Shown here in pieces: positions 56,601 through 64,000 of a stretch of DNA of 64,000 nucleotides. Made by a program: the position numbers and the translations under genes. The DNA is taken from positions 124,001-188,000 of the forward strand of contig NW_024466421.1 of the NCBI RefSeq assembly GCF_017591425.1, in the 5' to 3' direction. Source of the DNA: Ochotona curzoniae. Its lineage: Eukaryota; Chordata; Mammalia; Lagomorpha; Ochotonidae. Numbering within the stretch: the stretch's first letter is position 1; each line of letters begins with the position of its first letter. The notes below the pieces were generated by a model. That model did no database searches and was not told the origin of the DNA. It saw only the letters and a program-made list of their open reading frames with translations.

Positions 56601-57010
56601 AATGTAGCTAAAAAATAAATGTTTCATATTACAGACAAGGAAGAAAGAGAAATAGAGCCCTTACTAGGCCCACCTAACAGGAAAGGCCGCTGTAATACGG
56701 CTAAAAAAGCAATGCCTCATAGTACAGAGGAGGAGGATGGCAGAGAGGAGCTGGTGAGAGTTCCCTAAGGGAAGGTGCCACCACAATGTGGCCAGGGAAG
56801 AAATGGCTCATACTACAGATGAAGATGAAAGAGGACGTGTGAGACCCTCCCACGAGGAGACACCGCTGTAATGCGGCTAAAAGAGAAAGGCCTTAAACTA
56901 CAGATGTAGAAATTAGAAAAAGAAAACTCAGGAGAGATTCTCGTAATGAGAGATGCTATTGCAATGTAATTAGAAAAGAAACTAAAGCCTGCCATGTTAA
57001 AACAGTAAAA
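56601..57010 (+). repeat. Degenerate tandem array of about 90 bp in the gag spacer
   Basis: Similar units start at about 56601, 56694, 56785, 56870 and 56963 (spacing 93, 91, 85, 93). Each has AATG(C/T)GGCTAA-AAAG, then CAT...ACTACAGA-GA(A/G)GA and a GAG-rich stretch. The first two units are in the frame of the matrix region; later ones have shifted frame. The array lies between matrix and capsid, where betaretroviruses encode variable phosphoprotein/spacer segments. Confidence 0.75.
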
Positions 57011-57129
57011 TCTCATGAATTCTCTAAATCTTCTAGTGAGGCAAATGAGGATGGGATAAAAGAACAGTTAAACATCAGCCCACGCCGTCTCACTCGTAAA
57101 TCTGATCAAAGACTTTTCCAAATGTCTGA

Positions 57130-57198
57130 TAATCCCTGGAGACCTCATGAATTTCGACTGCTTTTTCCAATTATACTTAGTCAAGAAAATAATCAACC
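57130..57198 (+). pseudogene. gag: Endogenous retroviral gag, matrix-capsid junction fragment
   Basis: Short open segment from about AATCCCTGGAGACC to TCAAGAAAATAATCAACC, consistent with the sequence around the betaretroviral capsid N-terminus. It is interrupted at 57199 by the nested LTR and continues at 57621. Confidence 0.6.
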
Positions 57199-57615
57199 TG
57201 ATGGCTACCATGGTAACCAGAGAAGCGTGGAGTTTGCCTCCCACCAGACCAGGAACAGGTGGTAGAACTCTGGTGGGCCCTCAGGCTGTGAGACCAACCA
57301 CTGCACCAATGAGGGGCACAGACCCATATCCCCCCCCATAAGGGCCGAGGTGACCCCGTCTCAGCTTCCGTGTCAAGGAGAGTTTAAAAGGACCCCTTCC
57401 CGTCTCTTCTGGCTCTTCTTCCTCTGCAGCCCACTCCTTCACTTCTGGTGTTTCTGCTGCGCGGGGAAGGGAAGTCGGTGACTGCGGTTCCCTGAAACAA
57501 AGGCCATCTAAATTCTTTTCATAGATTTGGCTGAGTTATTCTTTCCCTGGTGGTTGGCAAATCTAACATTTTGGCCAGTGACAAATTTAACATTTGGCGA
57601 GTGGCGAATCTAACA
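57199..57615 (+). mobile_element. Solo LTR nested in the retroviral gag
   Basis: A 417-bp insertion from TGATGGCTACC to GCGAATCTAACA, with the 5-bp direct repeat CAACC on both sides (57194-57198 and 57616-57620). Removing it restores continuous gag homology. It contains a TATA-like GTTTAAAAGG (about 57383) and a CT-rich segment. Near the right end, three tandem near-copies of TTGGC...AATCTAACA (about 57556-57615) occur. The TSD length fits an ERVL or class I/II element; the family is unknown. Confidence 0.78.
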
Positions 57616-57620
57616 CAACC

Positions 57621-58155
57621 TACCTATGAAAGCCTAAATGTTAATGCCATCACAGCTTTTTAAAAGGCTTGTGTGTCTTACGGACCTACTTCTTCACATA
57701 TGAGGGAATATTTAAATGGCTGGAGCCAGGGAGCAAACTGGATTCTTTATGATGTGGAAGTAGTAGCAAAAACAGGGCTTTCTCCTTCTCAATATTTACA
57801 GTGGAAAATGTGGAGGAGCGATATGGCTAAGGAAAAATTGCGATCGTTAGGAGCATCAGGTCGGCAACTCCCTGGAGGGGGGCAACTGACTTATGATATG
57901 TTAGTCGGAGATGGACAGTGGGTTACTACAGAGCAGCAGATACAGCTACTCAAGCTGCGCTCCACCCACATACAAGACGCAGCGCTGTGGGCCTGGGAGA
58001 ACGCTGACACTGGGTCTGAATTTGCAGGCAGTTATACAAAAATCATCCAAGGAGCTGGAGAATCGTATGCTGACTCTTTAGGACGTTTGACTGACTCCAC
58101 AGAAAAACAAGTCGGAGAGAAGGCACTAGGAAATTGTTATTAAAGTAACTGGCTT
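57621..58155 (+). pseudogene. gag: Endogenous retroviral gag, capsid region, partial
   Basis: Capsid homology resumes right after the nested LTR. A stop interrupts it at about 57660-57662. An open frame of 156 codons (57673-58143) then covers most of the N-terminal capsid domain, and the major homology region lies at about 58039-58095 with the expected QG-x2-E pattern. Past the stop at 58141-58143 homology seems to continue in another frame (IVIK) until about 58155, where the inverted LTR tip begins. The C-terminal capsid domain, nucleocapsid and all later genes are absent. Confidence 0.82.
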
Positions 58156-58192
58156 TGTCTCCCACAATAGCAAAGATCCTGAATGTCCTACA
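58148..58192 (-). repeat. Inverted copy of the LTR start at the right end of the retrovirus
   Basis: The reverse complement of 58156-58192 matches 55881-55917 at 32 of 37 positions (TGTAGGACATTCAGGATC versus TGCAGGACATTCAGAATC). Weaker similarity reaches 58148, where CTGGCT is shared with both gag and the LTR. It ends ...CCTACA exactly at the TSD. Confidence 0.88.
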
Positions 58193-58337
58193 GGAGACCC
58201 AGAAGAAGCTACTGGCTCCTGACTTCAGATCAGCTCAGCTCCGGCCATTGTGGCTGATTGGGGAGTGAATCAACAGATCCTTCTCTGTCTCTCCTCCTCT
58301 CTGTATATCTGATTTTCCAATAAAAATAAATAAAACA
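58193..58337 (+). mobile_element. CSINE right half, continuation of 55705-55880
   Basis: Begins with the duplicated GGAGAC, then CCAGAAGAAGCTACTGGC, GATTGGGGAGTGAATCAACAG, and tail CCAATAAAAATAAATAAAAC. It is followed by the SINE's own right TSD (58338-58351). Confidence 0.96.
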
Positions 58338-59250
58338 AAAAAGGAAGTTCTTCACTTAATAAAGAATAAAAATCATCTACCGAGGTTGCTAAGATCTACA
58401 TTAAGTAATTATGTTCAAATTAAAAATTACATTTTATGTATGTTTGGTGTGTAAGCGAACAACACAACATACATATGCGTTTCAGGATTGTCAGTGACTG
58501 GGGGACCCACTGGCAATCCTGGAGAGCACCCCACGTGGATCTGTATGCAGCTACGTGGACTGCTGTATGCAGCCACATCAACGCTGAACCCAGAGACAAG
58601 AACAAGGTAGCAGAAACACAAAACTCAGAAGCCAGAGCCACTGTGAGCCCAGCTCTGCATTCTGTCTAACCTCGGTCTAACCTTGGTCTGGATTTCAGCT
58701 TATACCACAAGAAATGGGAAAAATGAGAATCTAATCTGTAATTGTAACTACGATTAACCAATAACATATACTTCTTGCTTATCACAGAGAGCAGTACGTT
58801 TATGAAGCAGCTAGACACAGTAGCATTAAACAACTTTCTTGCTTCACCTATTCTGTAAAACCAATTACCTTCCATTTCTACTCTAATCACACTCTAATAA
58901 GTGAAACACAAAGCAGATAAAATAGAAAGTCAAGACACAAATGTAGCAGGAGAATTATACTCACAGTTCAGAAGACCACAATAACTTAAGGAGGAATCAA
59001 CGATTTTTTAAAAATACTCCTAGTTTCTCTTTCTTCTTTCCATAACACAGAGAACCTAAAAAAAATTTCAAAAGACCCGATTATACACAGAGCCTCCTTA
59101 ACCTTTTTCAAAGCTCAATCACCTTCATCTTGACTTCTCCATAGCCCGCACACACTGCACTAGAGCTCAGACAAAGGAAGGCACCAAGGCTGCCTCAAGT
59201 CCATACTCACGCACACATATCTGTGTCTCGGCCTCTTTAAGACACACCGC

Positions 59251-59281
59251 ACCCCCCCCCACACACACACACACACACACT
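59251..59281. repeat. (C)n(CA)n microsatellite
   Basis: About nine C followed by about 11 CA dinucleotides. Confidence 0.9.
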
Positions 59282-60272
59282 TGTTTTTGAAGAGACAGAG
59301 AGAGATTTCCCACCATCCCCAATCCACAGTGGTCAGAGCTGAGCTGGACTCACACATGTTTCCCCCATGTTTCCAACTCGAGGTATCATCGCTGCTCCCC
59401 AGAGGCTGCAGTGGCAACCAAACCAGGAGCTGGGGCTAAGTGTCCACCCTGGGCACGGCATGGGTCTGATTGAAGTCAGCACAAATCACAGAACTGACAA
59501 CTGCCCAATGCCAACAAGATAAACTAAGCTGGCACAGAGTTCAGTAGTAAGTTCAGTATACACATCTATTCCACTTCCTCTCACTAAAGTTATACTGAAG
59601 AGGCATTAAAACAAATGAAAATAAAAACTTTTTAAAATGTGAAACCCAACAAGGGAACTTACAGCAGGAAAAGAACCTTCAGCTGTTAGTAAAGCTACCA
59701 AGGAAGACAGAACCCAAAGCAAACAGGAAAAACGGAAAAGAAAAAACCTTGGAGGAAGTAGAAACAATGGCAGACTGGAAGCAGGGAGTGACTAAGCAGT
59801 CCAAGCCAGAGCTGAACGAAGTCAGCAGGCAACCGCACTGAGAACCCAGTCCCAGCGCAGGGTCAGACAGCTCAGGACAGCAGGCAGACCTGGGGGCAAG
59901 AACAAGAGAAGGGCTGCGTGCCATCTGCACACACTCCAACAAGAGCCTCATCCCCACGCCTTCAACCCTGACAGTACTCAACAGGGCTGGACGGTCACGG
60001 AACGCATGCTGAGCTCGCCACCCTCCTGGGGCAGTCAGGGCCACCCTGCAGGACAGAGATCATTAGAATATTCCAGAAGCCAACACTGGGATTCCCCAAC
60101 AAATGGCCTACCCAGAATATCTCCCCTGCAAGCCTGAGACTCACAAAGCCACATTCATATACTTAAGGCTTCCAAAGAATTTTTTGATCCATTACAACAA
60201 AATATCAGGTCTGTGAGAAAAGGTCCATAGATGGAGGGGAGAGGGAGGAAGCTAGAGGAAACAGACAAGAAT

Positions 60273-60570
60273 GGCCTAGTGGCTAAAGTCCTTGCCTTGC
60301 AAGTGCCAGGATCCCATATGGGCACCAGTTCTAATCCCGGCAGCCCCACTTCCCATCCAGCTCCCTGCCTGTGGTCTGGGAAAGCAGTCAATGACAGGCC
60401 AGAGCCTTGATACCCTGCACCCATGTGGGAGACCCGGAAGAAGTTCCTGGCTCCTGGCTTCGGATCGGCGCAGCACTGGCCGTTGTGCTCGCTTGGGGAG
60501 TAGACCAGCAAATGGAAGATTTTCCTGTCTCTCTTCCTTTCTGTATATCTGCCTTTCCAAAAATAAAAAC
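60273..60570 (+). mobile_element. CSINE, 5' truncated by a few bases
   Basis: Begins at ATGGCCTAGTGGCTAAAGTC, followed by CCAGTTCTAATCCCGGC, a complete body, and tail CCAAAAATAAAAAC. Confidence 0.93.
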
Positions 60571-60579
60571 AAATGTTTA

Positions 60580-60902
60580 GGGCCCGGCGCGGTGGCTCAA
60601 GTGGTTAAGGTCCTCACCTTGCACGCCCGGGATCCCATATGTGCGCCGGTTCTAATCCCGGCAGCCCTGTTTCCCTTCCAGCTCCCTGCCTGTGGCCTGG
60701 GAAAGCAGTCGAGGACGGCCCAAGGCTTTGGGACCCTGCACCTGCGTGGGAGACCCAGAAGAGCTCCTGGCTTCGGATCAGCATAGCATCGCCGTTGCGC
60801 TCACTTGGAGAGTGAATCACCGGTCAGAAGATCTTCCTCTCTGGCTCTCCTCTCTGTGTATCCACCTTTCCAATAAAAATAAAATCTTTAAAAAAAAAAA
60901 CT
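60580..60902 (+). mobile_element. Young CSINE, CAAGTGGTTAAGG subfamily
   Basis: GGGCCCGGCGCGGTGGCTCA head, CACGCCCGGGATCCC, full body and A-tail. TSD AAATGTTTA (60571-60579 and 60903-60911), so it landed in the tail of the preceding SINE. Confidence 0.95.
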
Positions 60903-61071
60903 AAATGTTTAAAAAAAAAAGAATTAGTAAAAAGTATTCTCAGGCAAAAGAAAGTGACTGCAGGCAGGGAAAGGCAAGAGAAACAGAGCAATCGGATGGG
61001 TAAAGATGTGGACAACCTGAACGGATGACTCCATCAAGCAATAACTAAGAGGTCTACACACACACACCAGG

Positions 61072-61300
61072 GGACGGCACTGTGGCATCGTGGGCACCAG
61101 TGCACGTCCCCATTGCTCCAACCAATTCAGCTGCCGGTTCACGGCCTGGGAAAGCCACATGCCACTCATGTGGGAGAGCCAAAACAAGCTCCTGGCTCTG
61201 CTGGCCCATCGCAGCCACCGTGGCCATCGGGGAAGCGAGCCAGCACATGAACACCTACTTCTCCCCTCTAGCTCTGATTTTCATGTAAATGAGTAAGTAT
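61072..61300 (+). mobile_element. Old CSINE
   Basis: GGGGACGGCACTGTGGCATC head, GGTTCACGGCCTGGGAAAGC, CTCATGTGGGAGAGCC and a decayed tail. Confidence 0.72.
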
Positions 61301-61344
61301 GTATTACACTGGGGAGATAGTGTGTACTGTCCACTTAGAAGCAC

Positions 61345-61422
61345 TAATTTTCTTAGTTACTTATTTTTATTGGAAAGACAGATATACAGAGAGTAGGAGA
61401 GAAGGGAGGAAGATTGTCGTCT
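61345..61422 (-). mobile_element. CSINE 3' fragment, minus strand
   Basis: TTACTTATTTTTATTGGAAAG, CAGATATACAGAGAGTAGG and GAGGAAGATTGTCGTC, then unrelated sequence. Confidence 0.72.
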
Positions 61423-62146
61423 CCTCTCCTACCTGAAATAGTAAACTTAGTAAAAAAGAATCTGCCAAAGAATTCTTCTTGTTACCTCGGGTTCTCTAAC
61501 TTCCCAGAGTCGCAGACAGTGAAGAGCGCAGGTAAAATACTTCAGGCAGATCCGGCCTGCACAGCGCCCCTCGCCACACCAGCCACCCAGCTCAGCTCTT
61601 TTACCCTCGGCTCTTCCGCCTCACTTTCCTCCCAGACCCAAAACCTCTGGTGATCCTGGAACTCACCCCTTGCTCTCCAAGTTCACATTACATTGTTGCA
61701 ATAAGCTTCTAACTAGTCATTACTGCAGTGCCCCCTTCAGTTCAATTTTCTCACCAGTACAGTGAGCTTTCAGGGATACAGCAACAGCGAAGTCTCCAGC
61801 AGACCACGCCGCCAGGCCGCTAGAGATCTCTGCCTAGCACAACAGTTCAACAGTGTCCTTCGCTCCGTGGACGCTCACCACGTGGCGCACCAAAGCCCCC
61901 GTGGCAAGCTCTTACCTACCCAACTGTTCCTCACAGCCGTCCTCCCACTCAAAGGAGAGGAGACAAAGACGGAGACCAAGCATGAACAAAACCAAGCAGA
62001 GACACTTACCCACGCCCTAGTCTCCTCGCTCCCCATACTCAACTACCCCACTTCCCATTTCTGAATCCAGCTTCTTACACTAGTCCTTCCTCTAGCCTAC
62101 CCAGCTCATTCATTCCCAACTCTTCACCAACCCTCCAAACCCAGTT

Positions 62147-62222
62147 CAAAAGGCCAGCGCTGTGGCATAGCACAGTAAGCCTCCACCTGTGGCGGCAACA
62201 TCCCACATGGAAGCCTGTTCGA
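62147..62222 (+). mobile_element. CSINE head fragment
   Basis: AGGCCAGCGCTGTGGCATAG, AGTAAGCCTCCACCTGTGG and CATCCCACATGGAAGCC. Only the tRNA-like 5' part is present. Confidence 0.65.
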
Positions 62223-62724
62223 CACACCTCGTGGAGTAGAGCTCAATTTTCTCTCGTGAGTATGGAGACAGCAACTGCCTCTTCCAGCTCTGCAGCTGCA
62301 TGACCTACACTCCAGGTAAATAGTTTCAGTACTGTTACATAAAACAAAAATGAAAGTCAAGAAAGCTCCAGCTGGTTGCTTTGGAAACACCTGCTGTTCC
62401 CACTACCTTGTTCACCTTTCTGCCTTCCTGTTAGGAACATGAGCCTAAAAACAGAGTTTCTGGAAACCTCCCAGAAGAGACTGTCTTCTCCTGGTACATC
62501 AAGGAGCAAACAGGGCGAGTCAGCTGCTGCTCACATCTGGTTTCGGTTCACAGCTGTACACCCGATAGTACTCCTGCAGCTCAGCACACAGGCCACACGG
62601 CCATCAGGTACGTTCTTTCCCCAATAACTCCTGTCCTGTCATAATGACACCTCCACTCTGGGGACAAGAACCTGGAATAAAAATCGAGGTACACAGGCTT
62701 GTAACAGTATGACAAACTGACAAA

Positions 62725-63040
62725 TTCCAGGCTGACTGGTGGGGCAGGCCAGGTAAAGCCAATACCTGTGACCCCAACATCCCAAACGAGCACCGGTTCA
62801 TGTCCTAGCTGCCCCACTTGTAATTCACCTCCCTCCTAGTGGTGGGGGAAACAGCAGAACATGCCCCAAGTGGTTGGGCCCCCGTCACCCACAAAGGAGC
62901 TCTAGTTCAAGGTACTGGCTCCTGGCCTCAGGCTAACTCAGCCATGACTATCACAGCCACTTGGGCAGTGATGTAGCACCAGATAAAAGAGATACTCATT
63001 CATTCATTCATTCATTCTCTCTCCCTCCCTTCCTCCCTCC
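62725..63040 (+). mobile_element. Old CSINE with (CATT)n in its 3' part
   Basis: GCACCGGTTCATGTCCTAGC, CTCCTAGTGGTGGGGGAAAC and CACAGCCACTTGGGCAGTG. A CATT tetranucleotide run at about 62996-63016 and a CT-rich stretch replace the usual tail. Confidence 0.75.
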
Positions 63041-63418
63041 ACCCCCTGGCTACAATCAGACAAGTTCACTAGGACCCTAATACTAGACTGCGGTACTGCT
63101 CCACGGTGGGACTGCTCCAAGGTGGACAAGCTTTGCGAAGCTCAGGTGTGCCACCGAGTTGGTTCTAAGCAACTAAGTGACTACATGACGGGAAAAGATA
63201 CTGGGAGCTTACTGAATTTCCAAGTCAGTATTAGCCGTAACAATAAAATGCTGATCACGTTCACCAAGCAACTGGCAAATATAAACTGCTCTACAGTTCT
63301 TAGACCAAGTTAAAGCAGAAGATGACACAAATGTCTTTAAATCCCTAAAGCAGAAAATTACTACACCGTCAGGAACTTTATCTGCTGAACGTGAGACAGA
63401 AGGCCCTAAAAATAAGTT

Positions 63419-63753
63419 GTTTTTTTAAAATTTATTTTTACTGGAAAGTCAGATTTACAAAGTGAAGAAGAGACGGAGAAACACCTTCCGTCTGCTGGTT
63501 CACTCCTCAAATGACTGCAGCCACCAGAGCTGAGATAATCTGAAGCCAGGAGCCAGGAGCCAGGAGCCTCCTCCTCCTGGTCTCCCACATGGGTACAGGG
63601 TGCCAAGGCATTGGGCCATCCTCGACTGTTTCCCCAGGCCATAGACAAAGAGCCGGTTGGGAAGTAGAGCAACCAGAACACAAACTGGCTCCCATACGGG
63701 ATCCTGACAGATGCAAAACAAAGATTTAGCCACTAGGCTATCGCATCAGGCCC
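63419..63753 (-). mobile_element. CSINE, full length
   Basis: T-run, AAAATTTATTTTTACTGG, body with a triplicated GGAGCCA (about 63547-63566), ending CGCATCAGGCCC. TSD AAAATAAGTT (63409-63418 and 63754-63763). Confidence 0.95.
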
Positions 63754-64000
63754 AAAATAAGTTTTTATTTCTATGAAAAGCCATGCGCTAAGAATTGTAT
63801 TTTCTATCATATTTATTAAAGTCACTACAACCTCTAGTTAATAGATGATTTGAAAGAACAGATTCAGAGAAGCTGAGAATTTTGAATAATACCAGAGGCA
63901 GTAAGGCTCAGATCTGAAGTTCAAACACAATTCAAAGCCTGCTTCTTCATGGCACAAGTAGTATCCTCACAAAATGCAATGGTGCAAAAGGCTTCAAACT

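Larger units (their letters stand above)
55881..58192 (+). mobile_element. Class II (betaretrovirus-like) endogenous retrovirus remnant, gag only, with inverted ends
   Basis: A 2,312-bp insertion inside a CSINE, flanked by the 6-bp TSD GGAGAC (55875-55880 and 58193-58198), the length expected of class II ERVs. In order it holds a 5' LTR, primer binding site, matrix part of gag, a decayed tandem array, the start of capsid, a nested solo LTR, and the rest of capsid. No pro, pol or env is seen. The right terminus is an inverted copy of the first 37-45 bp of the LTR instead of a 3' LTR. gag is broken by in-frame stops (first at 56514-56516), by frame changes in the array, and by the nested LTR. 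It cannot encode a complete protein. Confidence 0.88.
12239..64000 (-). other. PTK2: Interior of the long PTK2 intron upstream of the start-codon exon
   Basis: Everything to the right of the start-codon exon is inferred to be the large 5' intron of PTK2, whose first exon(s) would lie beyond 64000. No CpG island or recognisable exon was found. The stretch is filled with SINEs, LTRs, a processed pseudogene and tandem repeats listed separately. Larger parts with no feature I can name are 13180-13777, 15880-17146, 20263-21430, 23816-24820, 25840-26480, 28045-30363, 30506-31195, 46820-47640, 48341-49604, 58352-59250, 59285-60272 and 61423-62146. Unknown alternative 5' exons of PTK2 could hide in these. 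Confidence 0.75.

Noticed and set aside
58156..58192. Ordinary 3' LTR remnant of the retrovirus in direct orientation
   Set aside because: The segment matches the LTR start only in reverse complement. No U3-R-U5 sequence in direct orientation is present on the right side.
1..64000. CRISPR arrays, operons, riboswitches or bacterial mobile elements
   Set aside because: The window is mammalian intronic DNA. The tandem arrays lack spacer-repeat structure and no prokaryotic gene is present.

Overview
The window is mammalian nuclear DNA, most likely from a lagomorph and probably a pika (Ochotona). The evidence is the very high density of a tRNA-derived SINE of the lagomorph CSINE type: tRNA-like head with a B-box close to GGTTCTAATCC, body with GGCCTGGGAAAGCAG, and a tail of AATAAAAATAAATAAATCTTT-type sequence ending in an A-run. 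The assignment to pika rather than rabbit is inference, because the heads differ from the rabbit consensus as I remember it.

The only protein-coding gene I recognise is PTK2 (focal adhesion kinase, FAK), transcribed leftwards on the minus strand. Two exons are visible. The exon with the canonical start codon (12012-12238) encodes residues 1-65. The next exon (569-735) encodes residues 66-120 plus two bases of codon 121. Both have canonical splice sites and compatible phase, and together they cover the N-terminal tail and the start of the FERM domain. Positions 1-568 are the next intron, 736-12011 is the intron between the two exons, and 12239-64000 is the interior of the intron upstream of the start-codon exon. 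No first exon or CpG-island promoter was found.

The rest is repeats within PTK2 introns. They comprise about 55 CSINE copies or fragments, several with target-site duplications (TSDs) I could read by eye; old LINE-1 pieces (about 1980-3065, 12735-13015, 39810-39900); two copies of a shared repeat resembling a LINE-1 3' end (about 5790-6370 and 39150-39690); MIR remnants; a 13-copy G-rich minisatellite (13778-14206); shorter tandem arrays inside old SINEs; an HMGN1-like processed pseudogene (about 33800-34140); and several LTRs.

The most unusual locus is a three-layer nest at 55691-58351. A CSINE with its own TSD was split by a class II (betaretrovirus-like) endogenous retrovirus with a 6-bp TSD, and that retrovirus was later split by a 417-bp solo LTR with a 5-bp TSD. 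The retrovirus has a 5' LTR, a tRNA-Lys-type primer binding site, a broken matrix region, a degenerate roughly 90-bp tandem array and a capsid region. Its right end is not a 3' LTR: it is a roughly 37-45 bp inverted copy of the left LTR terminus. The integrated DNA therefore seems to have had the same U3 tip at both ends.

All boundaries were read by eye. Repeat family names come from memory of consensus sequences and need a RepeatMasker check.
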